A stretch of 64,000 bases of DNA from a bacterium (GTDB lineage: Bacteria; Joyebacterota; Joyebacteria; Joyebacterales; Joyebacteraceae). The notes under the pieces are model-generated. The model was not told where the DNA came from. It was given only the letters and a program-made list of their open reading frames with translations, and did not search any database. The translations under genes and the position numbers were made by a program. Positions within the stretch are counted from its first letter, which is position 1, and every line of letters starts with the position of its first letter. The stretch covers positions 35,448 through 99,447 of the forward strand of contig JAPEKQ010000008.1 in the NCBI GenBank assembly GCA_029990205.1, in the 5' to 3' direction. Shown piece by piece: positions 1 through 8,006 of the stretch.

Positions 1-628
1 CGTCCCCACCGAACACATCGGTATCGGCGCCGTTGGGGATGTAGACGATCTGGTGGTCCGGGATCCCGCGCTCACGCATGAGCTTCGCCATGCCCGGCGT
101 CACCGCGACGATCTTCGCCGCGCGCCGGTAGAGGAGTCCCTCGAGCCGCTCAGCCAACGCGATGATCCACTTGCTCCTGAGCTGTCCGAGCGCGACCGCC
201 GCGTGCGGCCAGTAGTCACGGACGTCCAGGACGTACGGCACGCCGCGCAGGAGTGCCGTGAGCCACCCGGAGAACCCGAGGAAGAGCGGCGGCGAGCTGA
301 CGAGAACGACATCAGGACGCCCGATCCATGGACCGCAGACCGCCGCGGACAGGGCGAACGAGAGCTGGTTGAGCATCCGCGTCACGAAGGTCTTCTTCGG
401 ACTCGCGAACAGGTAGGTGCGCAGCACGCGCACGCCGTCGACGTCCTCGCGCGCGAACAGCCGACGGGCGTACCCGGCGACCTTCACACCCGACGGGTGG
501 TTCGGCATACCCGTGAGCACGGTGACATCGTGCCCCGCCCGCTTGAGCCCGCGCGCGAAGTGGAGCGCGCGGAGCGGGGCAGCGCCCGTCTCCGGAGGGT
601 AGTACTGTGTGAGGAAGAGAACTCTCAC
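1..628 (-). CDS. GT4 family glycosyltransferase, N-terminal part (runs off left edge)
   Basis: This is the N-terminal 209 residues of a WcaI/WbuB-like GT-B glycosyltransferase that would add a sugar to the lipid-linked EPS repeat on the cytoplasmic side of the membrane. The translation opens VRVLFLTQYYPPETGAA, the usual first strand and Gly-rich loop of this family. It continues with MPNHPSG, LDVRDYWPHAAVALGQL and a middle-domain motif ending VYIPNGADTDVF, where the window stops. The GTG start at 628-626 follows the stop of the upstream glycosyltransferase by 2 bases, so the two are probably translated together. The nucleotide-sugar-binding C-terminal half lies outside the window, so donor and acceptor cannot be guessed. 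Confidence 0.85.
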   Translation of the reverse strand, partial: MRVLFLTQYYPPETGAAPLRALHFARGLKRAGHDVTVLTGMPNHPSGVKVAGYARRLFAREDVDGVRVLRTYLFASPKKTFVTRMLNQLSFALSAAVCGPWIGRPDVVLVSSPPLFLGFSGWLTALLRGVPYVLDVRDYWPHAAVALGQLRSKWIIALAERLEGLLYRRAAKIVAVTPGMAKLMRERGIPDHQIVYIPNGADTDVFGGD

Positions 629-630
629 GC

Positions 631-1863
631 TCAGTCCCGGGCTCCGCCCGGCCTCCTCTGCTCCGCGGGGGTCATCCCCGCCGCAAGTCCCTCGAACACC
701 TGCTCGACGTACTCAACGACGCGATCGATGTCATGCTCCGCACGGACCACGCTCTGCGCCAGCCGTCCCATGAGTCCGGCGCGCGTCTCGTCGCTGAGGA
801 TGTCGAGCACCGCGTCCGCCAGCGCGTCGGGGTCGCCCGGTTCCACGAGCCGCCCCGTCTCGCCGTCGCGCACCATGTCAGGCACGCCTCCCACATTCGA
901 GGCGACAACCGGAACACCGGCCGCCATCGCCTCGAGGATCACGTTCGGAGACCCCTCGGACAGCGAGGAGAGGACGAACGCATCCATCACCCCGAGCACC
1001 GCGGGGATGTCCTCGCGCACGCCCACGAACCGAACGGCGCCGGCGATTCCCAGCTCGACGGCGAGCGACTCGAGCTCAGCGCGGAGCGGTCCGTCACCGA
1101 CAACGAGGAAGACCACGTCGTCCCGCCGCTCTCTGATGCGCGCGGCCGCGCGCAGGAAGTGCTCGTGTCCCTTGACGGGGCTCAGTTTCGCCACGATGCC
1201 GACGACGCGGGACGTGCCCAGCCCCATCTCCTCGCGGAGCGCGTCGGACGACTCCCGCCCGTCGGACGACTCCCGCCCGTCGAATCGCGACAGATCGACG
1301 CCAGGCGCCAGGCGCACGATCTTCCCGGGCGGTGTCCGAAACCGCGTCTCGAGCTCCGAGGCCGCCGCCCGGGAGTTCACCATGACCGCGTCGACCAGGT
1401 GGCGGTTGACGAACCGGTACGCAGCCTCTTTCGACCCACCGGCGAGCCAGTAGCTCAGGTTCCTCTGGTTGTTCACCACGACCGGCACGCCGGCCATGCG
1501 CCCCACGTACGGACCGACGAGCGTGACCAGACCGAGCATGCAGCTCAGGATGTCGATCCGCTCACGCCTGAGGAATCTCGTCGCCCCGATGACCTGTCGC
1601 ACGGTCGTCGGGCTCGCGAGACTCGCGCCGGTTCCGAACTCGTGGACGTCTATCCCGAGCGCCTCGATCTCCGGGAGCAGCTCCCCCACCTTGAGCGTCG
1701 AGAGGACCACGGGTTCGAAACGCGACCGGTCGAGCCTCCGCAGGAGCTCCAGCAGGAACTGCTGTGTCCCCGCCCGCTCGAACGACCCGGCCCAGAACGC
1801 GACCTTGAGCCTCGTCGGCCCGTCCGACGGGAGTCCCGAGCTTCTCTGTGTGGTCTGCGCCAT
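631..1863 (-). CDS. GT4 family glycosyltransferase
   Basis: A complete 410-residue GT-B enzyme, probably one of the EPS assembly transferases. It starts with the family's KVAFWAGSFERAGTQQFL strand-loop. Its C-terminal Rossmann domain begins near residue 218 (VVGIVAKLSPVKGHEHF) and carries the E-x7-E nucleotide-sugar motif in SEGSPNVILEAMAAGVPVVA near residue 310. A GTG codon lies directly before the chosen ATG, so either could start; GTG would overlap the deacetylase stop by 4 bases and ATG by 1. The DNA at 1243-1278 is a perfect tandem duplication of 18 bases giving DGRESSDGRESSD in a surface loop between the two domains. The donor sugar is unknown. Confidence 0.9.
   Translation of the reverse strand: MAQTTQRSSGLPSDGPTRLKVAFWAGSFERAGTQQFLLELLRRLDRSRFEPVVLSTLKVGELLPEIEALGIDVHEFGTGASLASPTTVRQVIGATRFLRRERIDILSCMLGLVTLVGPYVGRMAGVPVVVNNQRNLSYWLAGGSKEAAYRFVNRHLVDAVMVNSRAAASELETRFRTPPGKIVRLAPGVDLSRFDGRESSDGRESSDALREEMGLGTSRVVGIVAKLSPVKGHEHFLRAAARIRERRDDVVFLVVGDGPLRAELESLAVELGIAGAVRFVGVREDIPAVLGVMDAFVLSSLSEGSPNVILEAMAAGVPVVASNVGGVPDMVRDGETGRLVEPGDPDALADAVLDILSDETRAGLMGRLAQSVVRAEHDIDRVVEYVEQVFEGLAAGMTPAEQRRPGGARD
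1243..1278. repeat. Perfect 18-bp tandem duplication inside a glycosyltransferase gene
   Basis: Two identical 18-base units sit back to back at 1243-1260 and 1261-1278. They keep frame and encode the repeated hexapeptide GRESSD in the linker before the nucleotide-sugar-binding domain. It looks like a recent replication-slippage duplication. Confidence 0.9.
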
Positions 1864-2981
1864 CACGCGACCTCGTTCCCTCCCGCTCCGCGCGGCGGAC
1901 CGTTCCGCTCTATGTCCGCGAGCGATGGCGAGTGCGGACGAGTCAGGCGTCCGTGCTGAAGATTCGCGGCGAAGCTCCGCATATCGACTCGTCGGGCCGA
2001 CACCCCGACCCTCGGGATCCCGAACGGCGAGTGTCCGGGCCCGGCGGGACCGCTGATGGATGTCGATGCGGAGATGTAGCCGCTCCTGGCGATCTCGGTG
2101 GCCACGCGCGCGTCGCAGTGCCTGTCCTTCCGCCCGTTGGGGTACGCGAAGTGCTCGACGTGGAGTCCGATCCGGTCCTCCAGGAATGACTTCGCGCCCA
2201 GCACTTCGTCCCTGAGCGCCCCGTCCTCCAGAAGCGGAAGGTTGTAGTGGTGCACCGAGTGCCCGCCGATCGCCATCCCGTTCCGCTCCATCTCTCGCAG
2301 CTCATCGGGATTCATCATCACGCGCTGAGACATCGGCCCGCACCCGGGCAGACACGCGTCCAGGATCTCGGCAATAACGTCGTCCGCTTCTGCCTGACTG
2401 CAGTGCTTCACGAGTCCGGTGAAGCACTGGACCGCGCGTTCCCGCGCGTCCGGGCTCGAGAGGTCCATGGGGCCGGGAGTGATCGACGGACACAGTATCT
2501 CGGTGCGCGTCGTCGTCATCAGGGCGAATCTGATCCGCACGGTCCAGAGGATCTCCGCGTCCGCGACGCAGCCCGTCGTCACGTAGAACGTCGCCGGCAT
2601 GTTGTGTTTCCGGAGCAGGCGGTACGCGAGACGGTAGTTGTCCTCGTAGCCGTCGTCGAAGGTGATCGCCACCCAACGGGGGTCCGGCACCCGGCCTGCC
2701 ACCATGGCGCTCACGATCTGCGACAGCGGCACGACGGTGTGCCGCTCTCCCAGATACGCGAGCTGCGCGTCGAACTCCTCCGGCCGGACGACGATCTTCG
2801 GCGAGACGTAGTCGCGAGCCCACACGGGATCGTCGTTCACCGAGTGGTATCGGAGCACGGCGCAACCTCCGCCGCGGACGCCGGCGACGAGACGCGAGGC
2901 GTACGCGGAGGTCCACGCGCCGCGGGCCGCGCCCCACGCGGTGGCGGTGAGCTGACTCACACGCTTGCGCTTGCCGCTCAT
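1863..2981 (-). CDS. Polysaccharide deacetylase (NodB/CE4 family)
   Basis: A 372-residue CE4 enzyme that would remove acetyl groups from the polysaccharide made by this operon. The NodB core is clear: the metal-binding/catalytic Asp pair is in AITFDDGYEDNYRLAYRLL near residue 105, the second motif is GGHSVHHYN near 238, and the HFAYPNGRKD motif is near 275. An N-terminal segment with LRYHSVNDD is typical of EPS-cluster deacetylases such as PgaB/XrtA-linked proteins. There is no obvious signal peptide, so its compartment is uncertain. The ATG overlaps the stop of the tandem glycosyltransferase by 4 bases (ATGA), and its own stop overlaps the next glycosyltransferase, which implies translational coupling. 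Confidence 0.92.
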   Translation of the reverse strand: MSGKRKRVSQLTATAWGAARGAWTSAYASRLVAGVRGGGCAVLRYHSVNDDPVWARDYVSPKIVVRPEEFDAQLAYLGERHTVVPLSQIVSAMVAGRVPDPRWVAITFDDGYEDNYRLAYRLLRKHNMPATFYVTTGCVADAEILWTVRIRFALMTTTRTEILCPSITPGPMDLSSPDARERAVQCFTGLVKHCSQAEADDVIAEILDACLPGCGPMSQRVMMNPDELREMERNGMAIGGHSVHHYNLPLLEDGALRDEVLGAKSFLEDRIGLHVEHFAYPNGRKDRHCDARVATEIARSGYISASTSISGPAGPGHSPFGIPRVGVSARRVDMRSFAANLQHGRLTRPHSPSLADIERNGPPRGAGGNEVA

Positions 2982-5323
2982 CGTGGATCTCCTTCGGCCA
3001 CGGCAGCGCCGGCGCACGAACGGACGACATCCGACTCTCCCGCTCTCATCTTCCGGATCGTCGACCACTCGACAAGGCCGGGAACCCTCTGATCGAGGAG
3101 GCGCTCGTACAGCTGCACCGTGTCGTCCACCATCCGGCCGGCCGTGAACCGGCGGTCGATCCGGGCGCGCCCCGCCCGTCCCATCTTCACGCGGAGCTCC
3201 GGGTCTTCGAGCAACTGGATGATGCGCTCGGCAACCGCTTCCGCGTCGCCCGTCGGCACGATGAACCCCTCGATCCCGTCGCGCACGAGTTCGCGATTCC
3301 CCCCGACATCCGTTGCGACGATGGGTGTCCCCAGCGCCATGGACTCCAGGAGCGCGTTCGAGCACCCCTCCCGGAGCGAGGTCAGCACCGAGACATCGGC
3401 ATCCACCAGGACCCCGGGCACGTTCGATGTCTCGCCGATAAGTTCGACGTGATCCTGAAGACCGAGCTCCCGGACCCTCCGTTCCACCGTCTCCTGCAAT
3501 CTCCCCCCGCCGACGATGAGGAAACGAACCCCGGGCATCCTCTGCGAGACCAGCCGGGCGGCCTCGAGGAACGTCGAGTGGTCCTTCTTCGGCGTCAGAC
3601 TGGCGATCTTGACGACGGTCAGCCTTCGATCGGGCTGTTCGACCGAGTGGAGATCGTGATTCCGCACGGCGGCGTCGAGCCGCTCGTATCCGACGCCGTT
3701 GTAGACGACGTGGACACGACCGTCGTCGATCCAGTGGCGCTCCACGACGAAGCGCCGGACGGCGTCCGCATTGCCGATGACCTGGTCGACGAACACACCC
3801 ATGAAGCGATCGAGCAGCGTCAGGGCAAGACCCGGGTGGAAGTCGATGTTCCTGACCGACGAGATGATCAGCGGCACGCGGAGCATCCTCCCCACGAGGA
3901 GACCTCGCCAGTTCGCGGAGAACTGATAGCTGTGAACGACCGCGGGTCTGAGCATCCGGACGAGCCGCACGAGCTGGAAGAGCGCTGCGAACCCGATGCC
4001 CGGCTGCTTGTGGAGCGACACGACCTCCACCCCGGCGCTCTTGATGGCCTCGGACAGACCCGTCGGCGGCGCCAGACAGCAGACGATCGGTTCGTAGCGC
4101 TCGCTGTCCATCCGCGAGGCAAGCTCGGACAGCTGGCGCTCGGCCCCGCCCCGCCCCAGCTCGCCGATGACGAACAGCACCCGGATCCTTCCCGACGTCG
4201 CCAGATGAACGGCGTCCGACGCGCAGAGGTCGTAGACGCGCTCCGTCTCCCGAGTCATGCACTCGGCGGAGAAGCGCTCCGCGACGGCGACCCGCGCCCG
4301 GGCGCCGAGATGTTCACGGCGTTCGGGAGATGCGGCAAGCTCCAGGATCGCGTCACCCAGCGCCCGCGAGTCCGCCGGCGGAACGACCACACCCGAGGGA
4401 CCGCCGGCCGTGAGCAGCTCTGCGTTCCCGCCGACGTCGGTCGCCACCGTCGGGATGCCCGCAGCCATCGCTTCGAGGATCGAGACCGGGAGCCCCTCCC
4501 ACGAACTCGAGTTCACGAGGATGTCGCTGGCCGCAAGGATCGCCGGCACATCCCCGCGCTCACCCAGGAACCGCAGCCCGTCCCCGAGGCCGAGTTCCTC
4601 GGCCCTCGCGCGGAGCTCCGGCTCGAGCACGCCGGAGCCCACGATCAGGAACACGACGCCGGTCGTGTCCCGGAGCGCGTGCGCCGCGGCATCGAGCAGG
4701 TTTCCATAGTTCTTCTGGGGGGTCAGACTCCCGACGGCGAGTGCGACGACCGTGTCGTGCGGGATGCCAAGGGCGGCCCGGGTGGCGCGCTTGTCGCCGC
4801 CGTGCTCGAGACGCGCCGGGTCGATCCCGTTCCAGACGGTCACGCAGCGCTCGCCCGTCAGGTCGGAGCACGCGATGTGCGAACGCCGCACGGCCTCCGA
4901 GACAGCGATCTGCGCGTTCTCACGGAGCGCGCTCAGACGACTCACGATGCGTCTCACAACGGAACGCCAGTGCACGACATTGTGCTCCGTCCTGACGACG
5001 CAGTGAATGTGAGCAAGAACGGCGGCGGGCAGACCGAAGACGAGCGGACCGAAATTGTGGTAGTGGACCACATCGAAGCGGCCGCGCCGCATCAGGCGGG
5101 CGAGTCGGAAGAGCGCGCCGATGTCACGACGTCCCTTCCTGCCGAGCACGTGAACGGGTATGCCGCTCTCCACGAGAGGCTCGGCGAGATGCCCGGCCTG
5201 TTCGAGACAGCAGACCTCGGCCGTGTATCTCGCCGTGTCGTGATTGAGCGCATACTCGACCACGATCCGTTCAGCGCCGCCCGCTTCGAGCGACCTGATG
5301 ATATGAAGCACCCGTCTTGGCAT
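2978..5323 (-). CDS. Tandem GT4-GT4 fusion glycosyltransferase
   Basis: A 781-residue protein made of two complete GT-B glycosyltransferases in one open frame. Domain 1 (about residues 1-370) begins RRVLHIIRSLEAGGAERIVV and has SWEGLPVSILEAMAAGIPTV as its donor-site motif. Domain 2 (about 388-781) begins RIRVLFVIGELGRGGAERQL and has LREGCSNALLESMALGTPIV. Each half matches the length of a normal GT4 enzyme, so the protein could add two sugars in a row. The start at 5323 (MPRRVLHII) is preferred over the ATG pair at 5359/5356 because a GGGGG Shine-Dalgarno-like run lies just before it. The 3' end overlaps the deacetylase by 4 bases. The join looks like a fusion of tandem paralogues; the sugars are unknown. 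Confidence 0.9.
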   Translation of the reverse strand: MPRRVLHIIRSLEAGGAERIVVEYALNHDTARYTAEVCCLEQAGHLAEPLVESGIPVHVLGRKGRRDIGALFRLARLMRRGRFDVVHYHNFGPLVFGLPAAVLAHIHCVVRTEHNVVHWRSVVRRIVSRLSALRENAQIAVSEAVRRSHIACSDLTGERCVTVWNGIDPARLEHGGDKRATRAALGIPHDTVVALAVGSLTPQKNYGNLLDAAAHALRDTTGVVFLIVGSGVLEPELRARAEELGLGDGLRFLGERGDVPAILAASDILVNSSSWEGLPVSILEAMAAGIPTVATDVGGNAELLTAGGPSGVVVPPADSRALGDAILELAASPERREHLGARARVAVAERFSAECMTRETERVYDLCASDAVHLATSGRIRVLFVIGELGRGGAERQLSELASRMDSERYEPIVCCLAPPTGLSEAIKSAGVEVVSLHKQPGIGFAALFQLVRLVRMLRPAVVHSYQFSANWRGLLVGRMLRVPLIISSVRNIDFHPGLALTLLDRFMGVFVDQVIGNADAVRRFVVERHWIDDGRVHVVYNGVGYERLDAAVRNHDLHSVEQPDRRLTVVKIASLTPKKDHSTFLEAARLVSQRMPGVRFLIVGGGRLQETVERRVRELGLQDHVELIGETSNVPGVLVDADVSVLTSLREGCSNALLESMALGTPIVATDVGGNRELVRDGIEGFIVPTGDAEAVAERIIQLLEDPELRVKMGRAGRARIDRRFTAGRMVDDTVQLYERLLDQRVPGLVEWSTIRKMRAGESDVVRSCAGAAVAEGDPR

Positions 5324-5395
5324 TCGACCCCCACTGCTCGGCTTCGCGCCGGACATCATCCGCGGCTCGCGTCGCGAGCGACGCGGGAACCGGCG

Positions 5396-6835
5396 CTACT
5401 CCGAATGCTCCCCCTGGTAGAGATTCGCCGTGCTCGCCTGCCCCCACTGGAGAGGAACATCTGATATCACCGTGCGGTACTTCCCGCGCCCCGTCCGCGG
5501 GATCGACTCCGGAAACTCGAACGACAGGGTCACGTCCTCACCGAAGCGCTCCCTGAGCCGAGTCCGGATCGTCTGTTCTCCCCGGTCGCTGTACTCCGGG
5601 TTCGTCACAAGCCGGACCGTAAGGCGGTCCGTCGCGCGCTGCACGACCTGGAGCTGATCTATCCCAACGATCCCCTTGAACGCTCTGAGGAACGCGGTTG
5701 ACGTCACCATCCGGCCGTCCGGCATGACAAGGATGTCCTCGGCCTTCGTGCTCACACCGTCGAGCAGCCTGAGCCCCCGACCGCACGGGCAGGGCTCTCC
5801 GGTGAACGCCGCCGCGTCTCCCACTTCATAGCGCAGCAGAGGCATCGCGAAGTTGTGCAGCCCTGTCGCGAGCACACGCCCCACCGAACCGGTCGGGACC
5901 GGCTCTCCGTCGGCGTCGACGAGTTCGGTGATGCCGTACTCCTCGTGCACGTGATGGCCCCGGTGCTCGGAACACTCACCCGAGAACATCACGCGCTCCG
6001 CCTGTCCGTACGCGTCGAACACACTGCATCGGAATCGTTCCTCGATGGCCTCACGCTGGAAGTCGAGCAGCGGCTCCGATGTCGTGAACACGCAGGTGAG
6101 CGGGAGGAACACATCCAGCTCCCGCATGAACTGCGCGAGCACGTACGCGGTCGATGGATACGCCTCGAGAGCCTCGACGCCGCGCTCGTTCATCGCGTCG
6201 AGATAGGCGGGGACGTTCTGCACGGACAGGTGCAGCGACGAGAGCAGGAGCTGGTTCCACGGGGCGTTCAGCCGCCAGAAGGGCGGCGACGCCTGTCGTT
6301 CGGGGACGACCGCGTACACGAGCAGACTCGCGTACGGCCGCCCGAACTCGAACCCCGCCCAGCGCCTGCACCGCCACAGACTGGCGTTGTTGATCGTCGT
6401 GACGCCCTGGTCCCAGTAGACCGACACGGGGAGTCCGGTGCTGCCCGACGTGTACGCCTTGTGAAGCCGTCTGCGGTCCGCGTCGGTCGAGATCAGCCGG
6501 TCGATGTTGTGACGGACATCGTGCTTCGTCAGCGCCGGCAGCTTCGAAAGGTCGTCCTGAGTGGTGATGTCGTCGGGCGAGAGACCCTGTGCCCGCATGA
6601 GGTCGCCATAGTACGGAACCGTATCGAACGCGTGCCTCACCAGGACGTGCAGGCGCTCATCCTGGTACGCGCGAAGCTCCTCCCGATTCCACCACTGTGA
6701 GGTCTCGTAGAAGTCCATCGCCTTCTCGTACTCCGGGCCGAAGCGCTGAGCCAGGATCCGGCTGCCGTACAGCGAGACGAGCCGATTCTGAAGCGCCACC
6801 GGAAGATTCGAGTAGACTTTGCTCTTGATATCCAA
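5396..6835 (-). CDS. CapK/PaaK-like adenylate-forming enzyme of polysaccharide cluster
   Basis: A 479-residue member of the phenylacetate-CoA ligase-like branch of adenylate-forming enzymes, commonly called CapK when found in capsule clusters. The P-loop-like motif AYTSGSTGLPVSVYWDQG lies near residue 120 and the adenine-contact motif DAYGQAERVMFSGEC near residue 275. Two CxC-type cysteines (GEPCPCGRGLRLL) follow, as is usual for PaaK relatives. The substrate is unknown; by context it may activate an acid that decorates the polysaccharide. I place the start at TTG 6835 (LDIKSKVYSNLPVALQN), which matches the usual N-terminus of the family and avoids a 59-base overlap with the upstream gene that the GTG/ATG-type start at 6907 would cause. 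Confidence 0.85.
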   Translation of the reverse strand: MDIKSKVYSNLPVALQNRLVSLYGSRILAQRFGPEYEKAMDFYETSQWWNREELRAYQDERLHVLVRHAFDTVPYYGDLMRAQGLSPDDITTQDDLSKLPALTKHDVRHNIDRLISTDADRRRLHKAYTSGSTGLPVSVYWDQGVTTINNASLWRCRRWAGFEFGRPYASLLVYAVVPERQASPPFWRLNAPWNQLLLSSLHLSVQNVPAYLDAMNERGVEALEAYPSTAYVLAQFMRELDVFLPLTCVFTTSEPLLDFQREAIEERFRCSVFDAYGQAERVMFSGECSEHRGHHVHEEYGITELVDADGEPVPTGSVGRVLATGLHNFAMPLLRYEVGDAAAFTGEPCPCGRGLRLLDGVSTKAEDILVMPDGRMVTSTAFLRAFKGIVGIDQLQVVQRATDRLTVRLVTNPEYSDRGEQTIRTRLRERFGEDVTLSFEFPESIPRTGRGKYRTVISDVPLQWGQASTANLYQGEHSE

Positions 6836-6848
6836 GACCCTGCGCCCC

Positions 6849-7955
6849 CTACGCCCCGGTCCCGCCCGGAGTGACGCGCTCGCCTGCAGCGACACGCTGG
6901 TAGACACTGAGAATGTGAGCGACGTTCTTCACGATGTCGGCTCGCTCCTCGACGATCTCCCTGTTCTGTCTCACCGCGGACGACACCAGTTCAGCGTCGC
7001 CCGCCGCGCTCAGGATCGCGTCCGCGTATGCCCGCGGTTCCGGCCGCGGGATGAGCGATCCGTTCTTCCCGTCTTCGATCCAGTGTCTGTTCGCGTCGTT
7101 CGCGGTCACGACCGGGAACGCCCCGCTCGCCATGGCCTCCATCAACGACGCCGAAACGCCGTCCGTCGGAACGGCCGACGCGTAGAACGAACTCTCCCGG
7201 AGCAGCCCGGCCAGTCTGTCAGGATCCAGCGCTCCGACGAAGCGCACGGCGTCGCCGACGCCGCGCTCGTTCGCGAGAGTCCGCAGTTCGTCCTCCGCCT
7301 CACCCAGACCGGCAACGGTCATCACCGCATCCGGGCGCTCGCCACGTACGAGCGCGAACGCCTCGATCAGCACGTCGGTGCGATAGTGACGGTTCAGCCC
7401 TCGCGTCGAGATGACACTCAGCGGTCCGCCGTTCGTTGTCACGCGCGACGAGAACCGTGTGAGATCGATCCCCCTCGGGCACGTCAGGATCCGCTCGGGC
7501 GGCGCGCCCAGTTCAACGAGCCTGGCCGACATGTGAGGAGCCCACGACGTGATCAGATCCGCCTGGCCGAGAACACGTCTCACGAGCACCTGCTTCACCG
7601 ACGCGCCGGGCGGGCACACGATCCGCTGGCCCTGCGCGGCGACGACGAACGGACGGAAACCCGACCGGTACGCGAGGTAGCCGTAGCTCGCCACGCGATA
7701 TCCGACGACGATGTCCGGGGCGATCTCCTTCAGAATCCGCCGGACACGACGGGGCGCGGTCAGATACGAGAACTTTCCCCGCACGCTGGTCGTTCCCCTG
7801 TCCTCTCCGATCCTGTGGAGCGTGACCCGTTCGCTGAACGTGCCCGTCCGCCGCACCGTCACGACATGCACGTCATGGCCGTGCGCGTCCGCCAGGTGAT
7901 CGACCCAGTTTCGCGTGTTCACCGACCCCGCATCCGCGAGGAAACAGATCCTCAT
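6849..7955 (-). CDS. GT4 family glycosyltransferase
   Basis: A 368-residue GT-B transferase of the EPS operon. It starts MRICFLADAGSVNTRNWVDHL, a form of the N-terminal Rossmann strand and loop, and the C-terminal domain begins near residue 185 (VISTRGLNRHYRTDVLIEAF). The donor-binding segment is TDGVSASLMEAMASGAFPVV. The ATG at 7955 is chosen because GGAGAG lies 6-7 bases upstream; the 13 extra upstream residues to 7994 are basic and unlike the family. The acceptor and donor are not predictable. Confidence 0.88.
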   Translation of the reverse strand: MRICFLADAGSVNTRNWVDHLADAHGHDVHVVTVRRTGTFSERVTLHRIGEDRGTTSVRGKFSYLTAPRRVRRILKEIAPDIVVGYRVASYGYLAYRSGFRPFVVAAQGQRIVCPPGASVKQVLVRRVLGQADLITSWAPHMSARLVELGAPPERILTCPRGIDLTRFSSRVTTNGGPLSVISTRGLNRHYRTDVLIEAFALVRGERPDAVMTVAGLGEAEDELRTLANERGVGDAVRFVGALDPDRLAGLLRESSFYASAVPTDGVSASLMEAMASGAFPVVTANDANRHWIEDGKNGSLIPRPEPRAYADAILSAAGDAELVSSAVRQNREIVEERADIVKNVAHILSVYQRVAAGERVTPGGTGA

Positions 7956-8006
7956 TGCATTCTCTCCGCGCCGGCATCGAGAACGCCGGCGCACTTCCCG
8001 GGCGCT

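Noticed and set aside
2982-4262. N-terminal extension of the deacetylase frame
   Set aside because: The frame stays open upstream of 2981 but there it overlaps the tandem glycosyltransferase in another frame and reads Arg/Gly-rich sequence without motifs.
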